DNA of 5,120 nt, taken from positions 1 through 5,120 of the forward strand of contig JADZCL010000434.1 of assembly GCA_020851615.1 (NCBI GenBank), read 5' to 3'. This document shows positions 1 to 5,120 of this stretch, piece after piece. Position 1 is the first letter of the stretch, and every line of letters starts with the position of its first letter. The notes under the pieces are model-generated. The model was not told the DNA's origin, did not search any database, and worked only from the letters and a program-made list of their open reading frames with translations. A program made the translations under genes and the position numbers. Source of the stretch: Rubrivivax sp. GTDB taxonomy: Bacteria > Pseudomonadota > Gammaproteobacteria > Burkholderiales > Burkholderiaceae_C.

Positions 1-123
1 ACTACAGCGAACCGCCCTACGTACCCGAGGTCGCGCACCTGGCCTCCGAGGCCCTGGCGAGCGCCGCCGAATCGGCCGTGGGGTCGACACCGCGAGTCGT
101 CGCGCCAGGCATGAGGGTCGTGC
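1..123. other. Flank of unknown origin left of the badH truncation junction
   Basis: This stretch does not continue the dehydrogenase on its right: none of the minus-strand frames gives the conserved R-I-V-N-I-A-S-D segment expected next. The plus-strand frame starting at base 3 stays open with GC-rich third positions and reads YSEPPYVPEVAHLASEALAS near its beginning, a plausible C-terminal end of another protein. That frame runs on across the junction into antisense badH and stops at 177-179, so its last 20 or so residues would be junk. I do not recognise the protein. The minus-strand badH frame is also open to the edge but becomes Arg/Pro-rich and looks non-coding. The stretch could be the 3' end of a neighbouring gene brought in by a deletion or rearrangement, or an assembly chimera. 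Confidence 0.35.
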
Positions 124-516
124 GGCCACCATGCCGGGCAGCACCGCGTGGTGCAGGTGCAGCGCGCCGGTCAGGTTGATGGCGATCAGCCGCTCCCACT
201 GTTCGGGCTGCGTCTTCAGGAAGGGTGCGAAGACGTCCCAGCCGGCGTTGTTGACCAGCACGTCGATGGCGCCCAGCTGGTCCACCGCGGCGGCCACCGC
301 GGCGTCGACCTCGGGCCGCTGCGTGATGTCGCAGCGCAGCGCCAGTGCGCGGCCGCCGGCGGCCACGATGGCCGCGGCCGTGCGTTCGGCGGCGGCCAGG
401 TCGCGGTCCAGCGCGGCCACCTTCGCGCCCTCGGCCGCGAAGCGCCGCGCGGTGGCGCCGCCGATGCCGCCGCCGGCGCCGGTGATGATGACCACCTTGT
501 CGTCCAATCGTCCCAT
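124..516 (-). pseudogene. badH: Truncated short-chain dehydrogenase, BadH-like (2-hydroxycyclohexanecarboxyl-CoA dehydrogenase), N-terminal half only
   Basis: The intact enzyme oxidises 2-hydroxycyclohexanecarboxyl-CoA to the 2-keto form with NAD+ in the cyclohexanecarboxylate/benzoate route, in the cytoplasm. Visible here are 131 of about 255 residues. The Rossmann nucleotide motif TGAGGGIG is at residues 12-19. Asp37 at the end of the second strand favours NAD(H), and Asp63 lies in the RCDI segment. The NNAG motif is at 89-92 and INLTG, with tetrad Asn114, at 113-117. The stretch around NNAGWDVFAPF and INLTGALHLHHAVLPGMV closely matches BadH as I recall it. After MVA (base 124) similarity ends abruptly, so the catalytic Ser, Tyr-x-x-x-Lys and C-terminal substrate region are missing and the product should be inactive. 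The ATG at 516-514 has AGGAG five bases upstream. It lies divergent from the BadR-like regulator, which supports the badH assignment over a generic SDR. Confidence 0.72.
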
Positions 517-521
517 GCGGG

Positions 522-526
522 CTCCT
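522..526 (-). promoter_or_regulatory. Ribosome binding site of the truncated badH
   Basis: On the minus strand AGGAG lies five bases before the ATG at 516-514. It supports that start, which also places the Rossmann motif at the usual distance from the N-terminus. Confidence 0.7.
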
Positions 527-562
527 GCGTCGTCGGGCCTCTTGTGCCGGCCCGCTTGGTAA

Positions 563-576
563 GTCAATATATGGAC
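563..576. promoter_or_regulatory. Candidate MarR/BadR operator: 14-bp near-palindrome
   Basis: The sequence GTCAATATATGGAC pairs with its own reverse complement at 12 of 14 positions and is centred between bases 569 and 570. It is the only clearly AT-rich patch in the 116-base region between the divergent badH and badR genes. MarR proteins bind as dimers to short palindromes of this size, usually in the promoter of their own gene and of the divergent target. On the minus strand the site contains TATATTGAC, so it could overlap promoter elements of badH. I cannot place -35 and -10 boxes with confidence on either strand. Assignment to BadR is inference from position and symmetry. Confidence 0.5.
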
Positions 577-632
577 GCAGCATAGACCGCGGATCGGCGA
601 CCCGCAAGAAGCCAAAGGCGTTTGAACACCCC

Positions 633-1163
633 ATGAAAACCCTAGACGAATCGGCCGATGCAGCGCAGATGGCGCTGGCCAACCGGGTCTTCTTCCGGCT
701 CTACCAATGCGCAAACATGTTGCATAAAACCGGCTCACGCGCGGTGGAGGCCGAGGGCCTGACGACGCAGCAGTGGGCGGTGCTGGGCGCGGTCTCGCGG
801 CCCGAGGCCGAGCCGGGCCTGGGCATCAACGAACTGGCGCGCTACCTGATGGTCAGCCGCCAGAACCTGTCGGGCGTGGTGGCGCGCATGGTGCGTGCGG
901 GCCATCTGCGCCTGGAGACCGATCCGAACGACGGCCGCTCACGGCTGGTGCGCCTGACGCCCTCGGGCCGGCAGCTCTGGCAGACGCAGGCGCTGCCCAA
1001 GATCCACGACTACTACCGCCAGGTGCTGGACGGCTTCTCCGTCAACGACACCGCGCATGCGCTGCACTACCTGCTGAAGATGCTGGAGAACATGAAGCGC
1101 ATCGACGTGAGCGATGCGGCCGACGCCGGCCAGGCCACACCGGACGACGCGGCCGACGCCTGA
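633..1163 (+). CDS. badR: MarR-family transcriptional regulator, BadR-like
   Basis: This is a cytoplasmic dimeric DNA-binding regulator, 176 residues, typical MarR length with a slightly long acidic Ala/Asp-rich tail (about 160-176). An N-terminal dimerisation helix (about 12-40) is followed by GLTTQQWAVLGAV at 42-54. The helix-turn-helix is at about 64-92, with LMVSRQNLSGVVARMVRAGH covering the recognition helix. The beta wing is at about 94-112, with the MarR signature DPNDGRSRLVRLT. C-terminal dimerisation helices occupy about 120-157. The RLYQCANMLHKTG segment and the divergent BadH-like neighbour point to BadR, which in R. palustris responds to 2-ketocyclohexane-1-carboxyl-CoA and regulates cyclohexanecarboxylate degradation; the effector is not evident from this sequence. 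The ATG at 633 gives the normal N-terminus, but its Shine-Dalgarno is poor: the nearest purine run, AAAGG, is 14 bases upstream. Autoregulation through the palindrome at 563-576 is plausible. The regulator itself is intact although its divergent target is cut. Confidence 0.88.
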   Translation: MKTLDESADAAQMALANRVFFRLYQCANMLHKTGSRAVEAEGLTTQQWAVLGAVSRPEAEPGLGINELARYLMVSRQNLSGVVARMVRAGHLRLETDPNDGRSRLVRLTPSGRQLWQTQALPKIHDYYRQVLDGFSVNDTAHALHYLLKMLENMKRIDVSDAADAGQATPDDAADA

Positions 1164-1165
1164 GG

Positions 1166-1208
1166 CCGGGCGCCGAAAGGCGTGATCCCGGGCCCCCGCA
1201 TCCGGGGG
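1166..1208 (+). terminator. Two GC-rich hairpins directly after badR, possible terminator without U-tract
   Basis: The first hairpin starts three bases after the badR stop. CCGGG (1166-1170) pairs with CCCGG (1187-1191) and CGCC (1171-1174) with GGCG (1179-1182), closed by a GAAA (GNRA) tetraloop and with a four-base bulge on the 3' side. The second follows at once: CCCCCG (1193-1198) pairs with CGGGGG (1203-1208) around a four-base loop. No T-run follows either stem, so this is not a standard intrinsic terminator. It may instead act with Rho or protect the badR mRNA 3' end. Confidence 0.33.
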
Positions 1209-1291
1209 GGCGCACGCGGCGTCCGCCGGAACGTTGGACGAACGGTGGCCCGTGAGCATGGCCCTGACGTCGAACCGACGGCCCACCCCAC

Positions 1292-1296
1292 AGGAG
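1292..1296 (+). promoter_or_regulatory. Ribosome binding site deciding the start of the lectin-like gene
   Basis: AGGAG lies eight bases before the ATG at 1305. The frame is open upstream to a GTG at 1182, but that start would add 41 residues of hairpin-derived, Arg/Gly-rich sequence ahead of a clear signal peptide. The 1305 start is therefore much better. Confidence 0.75.
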
Positions 1297-1304
1297 CGCC
1301 CACC

Positions 1305-1985
1305 ATGACACGCAAGACCCTGACCCCGCGCCGGACCCTGGCTTTCTGGGCGGCGGCGGCCCTGCAACTGGCCGCCCCGGCCCTGCAGGCCGCGCCCGTG
1401 CAATGGACCGTCGCCGCAGGCGGCAACGACCACTGGTACGACTATGTGCCGGCGAGCAGCATCTTTGCGCCGATCGACTTCGCCTCGGCACGCAGCGCGG
1501 CGCTGACCAGCAGCCACCTCGGCCAGCCCGGCTACCTGGCGACCATCACCTCGGCGCAGGAGCAGGCCTTCGTCCAGTCCGCGTTCGCGTTCCTGGTCGG
1601 ATTCGGTGCCACCGGCAACGCCTGGTTGGGCGCCAGCGACGCGGCGGTGGAGGGTGAATGGCGCTGGCTGGACGGCCCCGAGGCCGGTCAGCTGCTGAGT
1701 TACGCGCACTGGCTGATCGGCCAGCCGGCCTCGGCCCCGGGCTTCGAGGACTACGATCTGCTGGCCCTGAACATCAATGCCAGCGTCGTCGGCCAGCCCG
1801 TCACCTACGGCTGGACGAGCCTGCCGCTCGGCGGCGGCGCGTTCGGCTACGTCGTCGAATACGGCCGGGCTCCGCTCGACCCGGGATCCGGCGAACCCGC
1901 CCAGGTGTCCGAGCCCTCCGGCGCGCTGCTGGCGGCCACCGCGCTGCTGCTGGGCGGGCTGCTGCGGCGGCGTCGCCGCGGTTGA
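1305..1985 (+). CDS. Secreted C-type-lectin-like domain protein with PEP-CTERM sorting tail
   Basis: This 226-residue protein is predicted to be exported and processed at the cell envelope. An N-terminal signal peptide has basic residues (RK, RR) at 3-10, a hydrophobic core at about 12-27 and likely cleavage after LQA (residue 29). The C-type-lectin-like fold spans about 40-188: GYLATITS at 76-83, the hallmark WLGASDAAVEGEWRW at 107-121, FEDYD at 147-151 and the closing strand GYVVEYG at 181-187. There is no cysteine anywhere, so the disulphides of classical lectin domains are absent, as is common in bacterial forms. The tail has VSEPS at 201-205, a hydrophobic stretch about 207-220, then RRRRR at 221-225: a PEP-CTERM signal with Ser in place of the usual Pro before Glu. 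Known PEP-CTERM proteins are handled by exosortase (EpsH/XrtA type), linked to exopolysaccharide and biofilm. No exosortase is in this window. The ligand is unknown. Confidence 0.85.
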   Translation: MTRKTLTPRRTLAFWAAAALQLAAPALQAAPVQWTVAAGGNDHWYDYVPASSIFAPIDFASARSAALTSSHLGQPGYLATITSAQEQAFVQSAFAFLVGFGATGNAWLGASDAAVEGEWRWLDGPEAGQLLSYAHWLIGQPASAPGFEDYDLLALNINASVVGQPVTYGWTSLPLGGGAFGYVVEYGRAPLDPGSGEPAQVSEPSGALLAATALLLGGLLRRRRRG

Positions 1986-2002
1986 GCCGATCGGGTGCGG
2001 CC

Positions 2003-4780
2003 TCAGGGCGGGCACAGCCGCCGCGCCTGGGCCACGGCCTCGGCCAGCGACAGCGCCTGCCCGGCGCGCCAGAGGGACTCGGCCAGCCGCGGCGTCAGCC
2101 GCTGGCGGCAGGCGCGGCGCACGCGCAGCAGGTCGCGCCGGTCGCTGCGGGCCAGCGGGCCGAACTGCGTGCGCCAGGTGTGGTCGGCAAAGCCCAGCAG
2201 CCGCGCCGCCGGCTCGGCCAGGCCCTGGCGGTGCGCCAGCAGCGCCAGGTTCCACAGCGCGTAGAGCACCGCCTCGTTGTCCAGCGCGCCCCAGGCGAGC
2301 TCCAGCGACTGCACGGTGGCGGCCGTGGCTGCGGGCAGCTGACCCAGGTCCTGCAGCGCGCTGCCCAGGGCGTTGTGCAGCGGCGCCAGCAGTTGCTGGT
2401 CGCCGCAGGCGCGGGCCTCGGCAATCAAGGTCTGGATCAGCGCCAGCGCCTCGGCCGCCCGCCCGGCATAGACCTGCGCGATGGCCACGTTGTGGCGCAC
2501 ACCGCGCAGCGCGTGCAGCGGCTGCGGTCGCACGCCTTCCAGCAAGGCCAGCGCGCGCCGGTAGCCCGCCTCGGCCCCGACGGGGTCGGCGTCGACTTCG
2601 TTGGCCATGGTGGCCAGCTGGTTGACGGCCTCGGCCTCGGTGGCCGCGTCGCCGCCCGCCTGCGCCAGCGTCGCCGCCTGCTGCAGCAGCGCCCGGGCGC
2701 CCGGCACGTCGCCTTGCGCGCGCCAGCGCACCTTGGCCACCTGCCACTGCGCGCGGGCGCACTCGGCCGGCTCGCTCGGCCAGTCGGCGGCCGCCAGCTC
2801 GGCATGGTCGCAGGCCAGCGCGCGAGCGCCCACCGCCAGCGCCAGCCGCGCCGCCAGCGCGTGGCTGCGCCGGCGCAGCGGCGCCGGCAGCGGGTCGGCC
2901 GTGCCGGGGGGCGCCGGGCGCAGTGCCGCGTCGAGCGCCGCCACGAACGCGGGTGGCGGGCTGCGTTCGGCCCAGGCGGGCACCAGGGCCAGCGCCACGC
3001 GGCACAGCGGCTCGGCCTGCGCGCCCGCGTCGGCCGTGCGCGCCAGCCCGGTCAGCAGCGGCCACAGCGGCGCCAGCCGCGGCAGCGGCCAGGGTGGGGG
3101 CAGGCTGTCGGCCCAGGTGGCGATGGCTTCCCACCAGGGCTGCAGTGTCCCGGGCGGATGCGTGTCGAGCACCCGGTCACGCACGGGCTCGCGCAGCGCC
3201 CACCAGGTCTCGTGGCCATCGTCTTGCGCGCCGTCGAGCAGGCTGGCCGCCACCAGGTCGTCGAGTGCCTCGCGCGCGGCCGCCGCGTCGCGTGCGGTGC
3301 CGGCGGCCAGCGCCAGATGCGCACCGAGGTCGGCGGCTACCGCGGCGGGGGCGGCGGCCAGCCAGGGCAGCAGCGCCGCGGCCGCCGGCGGCAGGCTGGC
3401 AAGGCTGTCGTCGACCACCGCCAGCAGCGAGGCATGGCGGGGGTCGTTGCCGGCGCGCACGCCGCTGCGTGCCAGCAGCGCCCAACGACCGGAGCCGGGC
3501 TGGTCCAGCAGCGCCAGCAGTGCCGCCGGTGGCACGCTGCGCACGCGCGAGGCAGCCAGCTCCAGCGCCAGCGGCAGGCCCTGCAGCCGGCGCACCAGCG
3601 CGGCCACGGCCGGGGCGTTGCCGGCGTGCAGCTGGAAGTCGGCGCGACTGGCCGTGGCGCGTTCGACAAACAGCCGCACGGCCGGATTGCCGGCGAGTTC
3701 GGCGCAGGGCGCGTCGGCCGCCGGCAGCATCAGTGCGGGCACCAGGTGGTCGACCTCGCCGGCCAATCCCAGCACGCGCCGCGAGGTGAACAGCAGGTGC
3801 AGTTCGGGCAGCCGCTCCAGCGCCTGCTGCAGCCAGTGCATCGCCGCGGGCTGCAGCATCTCGGCGTTGTCCAGCACCAGCAGGGCCCGCCGGCCCGCCA
3901 GCGCCTGGGCGCAGCGCGCCAGCGGGTCGCCGCCGCCCGGCGGCGGGCGCAGGGCCAGCAGCAGGGCGTCCTGCAGCGCCGCGAGCGCTTGCACCTGCAC
4001 GCAGGAGACGAAGCGCAGCACATCGAATGGCGCACCCGCGGCGGCCAGGTGGTGCAGCAGTTCCAGCGCCAGCCGTGTCTTGCCGATGCCGCCCGGGCCA
4101 CGCAACGTCAGTACGCGCTGCGCGCCCGCGCGCCCTGCCAGCGCGGCCAGGGCCCCGGGCTCGCCGTACCAGCGACCGACGGGCAGCGGCAGCGCCAGTG
4201 CCGGGTCGGCCACCGGCAGGGGTGGCGGTGCCCGCTCGCCGAGTGCGGGCGGATCCAGCAGCGTCGCCGCGTGGTGCAGGGGCTGCACGACCGCAGCGCC
4301 GCAGCGGTCGGCCAGGCCCTGCAGGCGCAGGCGCTCCTCGACCACCCATTCGTCGGCGAAGCCGGGCAGCAGCTCGCCGGTGTAGAGCCGGTTGGCGGCC
4401 AGCGCGTCCCCCGTCGCGCAGGCGCGCTCGAAGGGCCAGACGTCGCAATCCAGTGCCCCCTGCACCAGGCGCAGCACGCGGCGGTCGGCGACCAGCAACG
4501 GGCGGGCCCCGGACAGGCCGCTGTGGCGCTCCAGCACCGTGCGCATGGTGCTGAGCGTCTGACGCAGGCGCGCCAGCCCGGTCGCGCCGTCGGCCTCGGG
4601 CCACAGCAGCGCGGCGAGCTCCTCGCGCCCATGGTCGCGCCCAGGACGCAGCGCCAGCCGCGCCAGCAGCAGCATGGCGGCGCGGCTGTGCAGCCGCGTC
4701 AGCCGCTGCTGGCCGTCGTCGATGGCGAAGCCGCCCAGCAGGCGCAGTCGCCAGGGCGCGGCGGTCGGGGCGGGCGTCAT
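2003..4780 (-). CDS. SARP/AfsR-like regulator: winged helix, short BTAD, NB-ARC-type ATPase, TPR-like C-terminus
   Basis: This 925-residue cytoplasmic protein looks like an ATP-controlled transcriptional regulator. Residues about 10-105 form an OmpR/SARP-type winged helix: RLRLLGGF near the start, REELAALLWPEADG, then RLRQTLSTMRTVL. About 111-170 resembles the first part of a BTAD domain (LYTGELLPGFADEWVVEER) but its second half is missing. The ATPase has the P-loop GPGGIGKT at 228-235, Walker B LLVLDN with Asp304, FTSR at 331-334 and the GLPLALELAASRVRSV box at 401-416. Residues about 645-860 are helical TPR-like repeats. Residues 856-921 match the conserved ending seen in AfsR/LuxR-type ATPases (ARLLGFADHTW, LWRAGQALSLAEAVA). 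I chose the ATG at 4780 because only nine residues precede the domain; a GTG at 4840 would add 20 unconserved residues. Neither start has a strong Shine-Dalgarno. Its target is unknown. It converges on the lectin-like gene with 17 bases between stops. Confidence 0.87.
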   Translation of the reverse strand: MTPAPTAAPWRLRLLGGFAIDDGQQRLTRLHSRAAMLLLARLALRPGRDHGREELAALLWPEADGATGLARLRQTLSTMRTVLERHSGLSGARPLLVADRRVLRLVQGALDCDVWPFERACATGDALAANRLYTGELLPGFADEWVVEERLRLQGLADRCGAAVVQPLHHAATLLDPPALGERAPPPLPVADPALALPLPVGRWYGEPGALAALAGRAGAQRVLTLRGPGGIGKTRLALELLHHLAAAGAPFDVLRFVSCVQVQALAALQDALLLALRPPPGGGDPLARCAQALAGRRALLVLDNAEMLQPAAMHWLQQALERLPELHLLFTSRRVLGLAGEVDHLVPALMLPAADAPCAELAGNPAVRLFVERATASRADFQLHAGNAPAVAALVRRLQGLPLALELAASRVRSVPPAALLALLDQPGSGRWALLARSGVRAGNDPRHASLLAVVDDSLASLPPAAAALLPWLAAAPAAVAADLGAHLALAAGTARDAAAAREALDDLVAASLLDGAQDDGHETWWALREPVRDRVLDTHPPGTLQPWWEAIATWADSLPPPWPLPRLAPLWPLLTGLARTADAGAQAEPLCRVALALVPAWAERSPPPAFVAALDAALRPAPPGTADPLPAPLRRRSHALAARLALAVGARALACDHAELAAADWPSEPAECARAQWQVAKVRWRAQGDVPGARALLQQAATLAQAGGDAATEAEAVNQLATMANEVDADPVGAEAGYRRALALLEGVRPQPLHALRGVRHNVAIAQVYAGRAAEALALIQTLIAEARACGDQQLLAPLHNALGSALQDLGQLPAATAATVQSLELAWGALDNEAVLYALWNLALLAHRQGLAEPAARLLGFADHTWRTQFGPLARSDRRDLLRVRRACRQRLTPRLAESLWRAGQALSLAEAVAQARRLCPP

Positions 4781-4791
4781 CGGGGCAGGCT

Positions 4792-4804
4792 CGGACGTGG
4801 TCCG
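4792..4804. repeat. Short inverted repeat just upstream of the SARP-like start codon
   Basis: The arms CGGAC and GTCCG are perfect and separated by GTG, ending 12 bases before the ATG at 4780. If the 4780 start is right, it sits where the ribosome binding site should be and could form a small hairpin there. If translation starts at 4840 it is simply coding sequence. With five-base arms in GC-rich DNA, chance is a real possibility. Confidence 0.25.
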
Positions 4805-4835
4805 TGATGATCGCTCAAGCGGCGCGCCGCGTGGC

Positions 4836-4860
4836 CCCACCCGGACGCGGCCCGGTGGGT
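4836..4860. repeat. Imperfect GC-rich hairpin in the leader of the SARP-like gene
   Basis: CCCACCCGG on the left pairs with CCCGGTGGG on the right, with one mismatch, around a short GC-rich loop. It lies between the possible small ORF and the SARP-like start. No T-run follows in either direction, so it is not a convincing terminator. Confidence 0.25.
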
Positions 4861-4887
4861 GCCGGGTCGGGTCGTCGGGGCCCGCGG

Positions 4888-4983
4888 TCAGAGGGGACCC
4901 CGCGCCTCGCGCAGCATCTGGCGGACCTTGTGCTGGGCCGCGCCCACGTGGCGGTCGACCATCCAGATCAGGCCGACGCCCAT
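4888..4983 (-). CDS. Possible 31-residue small protein upstream of the SARP-like gene, unrecognised
   Basis: The minus-strand frame from ATG 4983 to TGA 4888 reads MGVGLIWMVDRHVG at its start and then an amphipathic, basic stretch containing AQHKVRQMLREARG. AGGG lies five bases before this ATG. An in-frame ATG at 5001 would add six residues (MRPRVS), without a good ribosome binding site. The frame stays open upstream to the window edge, so it could also be the C-terminal end of a longer protein, although the codons beyond 5001 look less coding-like. It ends 107 bases before the SARP-like ATG on the same strand, so it could be a leader peptide or a small upstream gene. The match to a normal protein pattern (short hydrophobic segment, then charged helix) is suggestive only. 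I do not recognise a family. Confidence 0.3.
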   Translation of the reverse strand: MGVGLIWMVDRHVGAAQHKVRQMLREARGPL

Positions 4984-5056
4984 CGAGACCCTGGGGCGCA
5001 TAGGAATTTCAAACGGCCTCTTGACCCCTGTGTGGACCGCCGATACCGACCTGAAG

Positions 5057-5084
5057 GGCTTGGTGTTGGCGGCTTGGTGTTGGC
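5057..5084 (+). repeat. Perfect tandem duplication, 2 x 14 bp
   Basis: GGCTTGGTGTTGGC occurs twice in direct succession with no mismatch. A 14-base unit shifts the reading frame, so it argues against conserved coding sequence across it. It looks like a recent slippage duplication; a repeated regulatory site is possible but unsupported. Confidence 0.8.
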
Positions 5085-5120
5085 GCCTGCACCATTGCCT
5101 TGATCTGGCCGGATTTGGCC

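Larger units (their letters stand above)
4781..5120. other. 340-base region with no confidently assigned gene, upstream of the SARP-like gene
   Basis: This must carry the promoter and leader of the SARP-like gene, but I cannot place clear -35/-10 boxes on the minus strand. The half next to the gene (4781-4920) is extremely GC-rich and holds short inverted repeats. The AT-rich patch near 5000-5012 stands out from its surroundings and is the likeliest place for a promoter. On the plus strand TTGACC at 5021-5026 is a possible -35 box, but with a weak partner (GATACC at 5042, spacing 15). A plus-strand open frame across 4804-5103 has no recognisable features and is not called. Confidence 0.5.

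Noticed and set aside
17..682. A 221-codon minus-strand frame over the badH region
   Set aside because: It is out of frame with the recognisable dehydrogenase and would cover the badR start; the translation is His/Arg/Gly-rich shadow.
1182..1304. Upstream extension of the lectin-like gene to a GTG start
   Set aside because: The extra 41 residues come from the hairpin region and would bury the signal peptide; AGGAG before 1305 marks a better start.
1964..1979. Hairpin GCGGCG-GCGT-CGCCGC at the end of the lectin-like gene as a terminator
   Set aside because: It is explained by the run of Arg codons of the PEP-CTERM tail and has no T-run after it.
939..3134. A 731-codon minus-strand frame crossing badR, the lectin gene and the SARP-like gene
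   Set aside because: It overlaps three recognised genes in other frames and reads as Arg/Ala/Gly-rich noise.
1658..4807. A 1049-codon open frame on the plus strand antisense to the SARP-like gene
   Set aside because: Its product is Gln/Arg/Gly/Ala-rich low-complexity sequence with no domains. Very GC-rich coding DNA often leaves antisense frames stop-free, and the opposite strand has a clear multi-domain protein.
4781..4840. Upstream GTG start at 4840 for the SARP-like protein
   Set aside because: The 20 added residues do not look conserved, and the DNA-binding domain starts soon after the ATG at 4780. It is not fully excluded because neither start has a good ribosome binding site.
1..5120. 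CRISPR arrays, tRNA or rRNA genes, transposases, integrases or phage genes
   Set aside because: No spaced repeats, cloverleaf-like segments or recognisable mobile-element proteins were seen on either strand.

Overview
The window is very GC-rich, with almost only G or C at third codon positions, and its closest matches from memory are Burkholderiales-type proteins: a BadR-like MarR regulator, a BadH-like dehydrogenase and a PEP-CTERM surface protein. A betaproteobacterium of the Leptothrix/Rubrivivax/Ideonella kind is the best guess. This is inference from protein style and composition; no search was run.

Layout, left to right. Positions 1-123 are a flank of unknown origin that does not continue the gene beside it. 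Positions 124-516 (minus strand) hold the N-terminal half of a short-chain dehydrogenase very like BadH (2-hydroxycyclohexanecarboxyl-CoA dehydrogenase), cut off before its catalytic Ser-Tyr-Lys residues. A 116-base divergent intergenic region with a 14-bp near-palindrome separates it from an intact MarR-family regulator (633-1163, plus strand) that resembles BadR. In Rhodopseudomonas palustris BadR controls the bad/ali genes for cyclohexanecarboxylate degradation, so this pair looks like the edge of such a locus.

After badR come two GC-rich hairpins, then a secreted C-type-lectin-like protein with a PEP-CTERM sorting tail (1305-1985, plus strand). It converges, with only 17 bases between stop codons, on a 925-residue SARP/AfsR-like regulator on the minus strand (2003-4780). 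That protein has a winged-helix DNA-binding domain, a shortened BTAD domain, an NB-ARC/AAA-type ATPase and a TPR-like C-terminal half.

The last 340 bases (4781-5120) hold no gene I can name. They contain a possible 31-residue minus-strand ORF, a few short inverted repeats, and a perfect 2 x 14-bp tandem repeat.

The genes do not form one obvious pathway. Left is a broken aromatic/alicyclic acid catabolic locus with its regulator, centre is a surface-exported lectin-like protein, right is a large signal-integrating regulator. I see no defence system, CRISPR array, tRNA, rRNA, transposase or integrase. The observations most worth following are the badH truncation junction, the candidate BadR operator, and the unusual domain layout of the SARP-like regulator.
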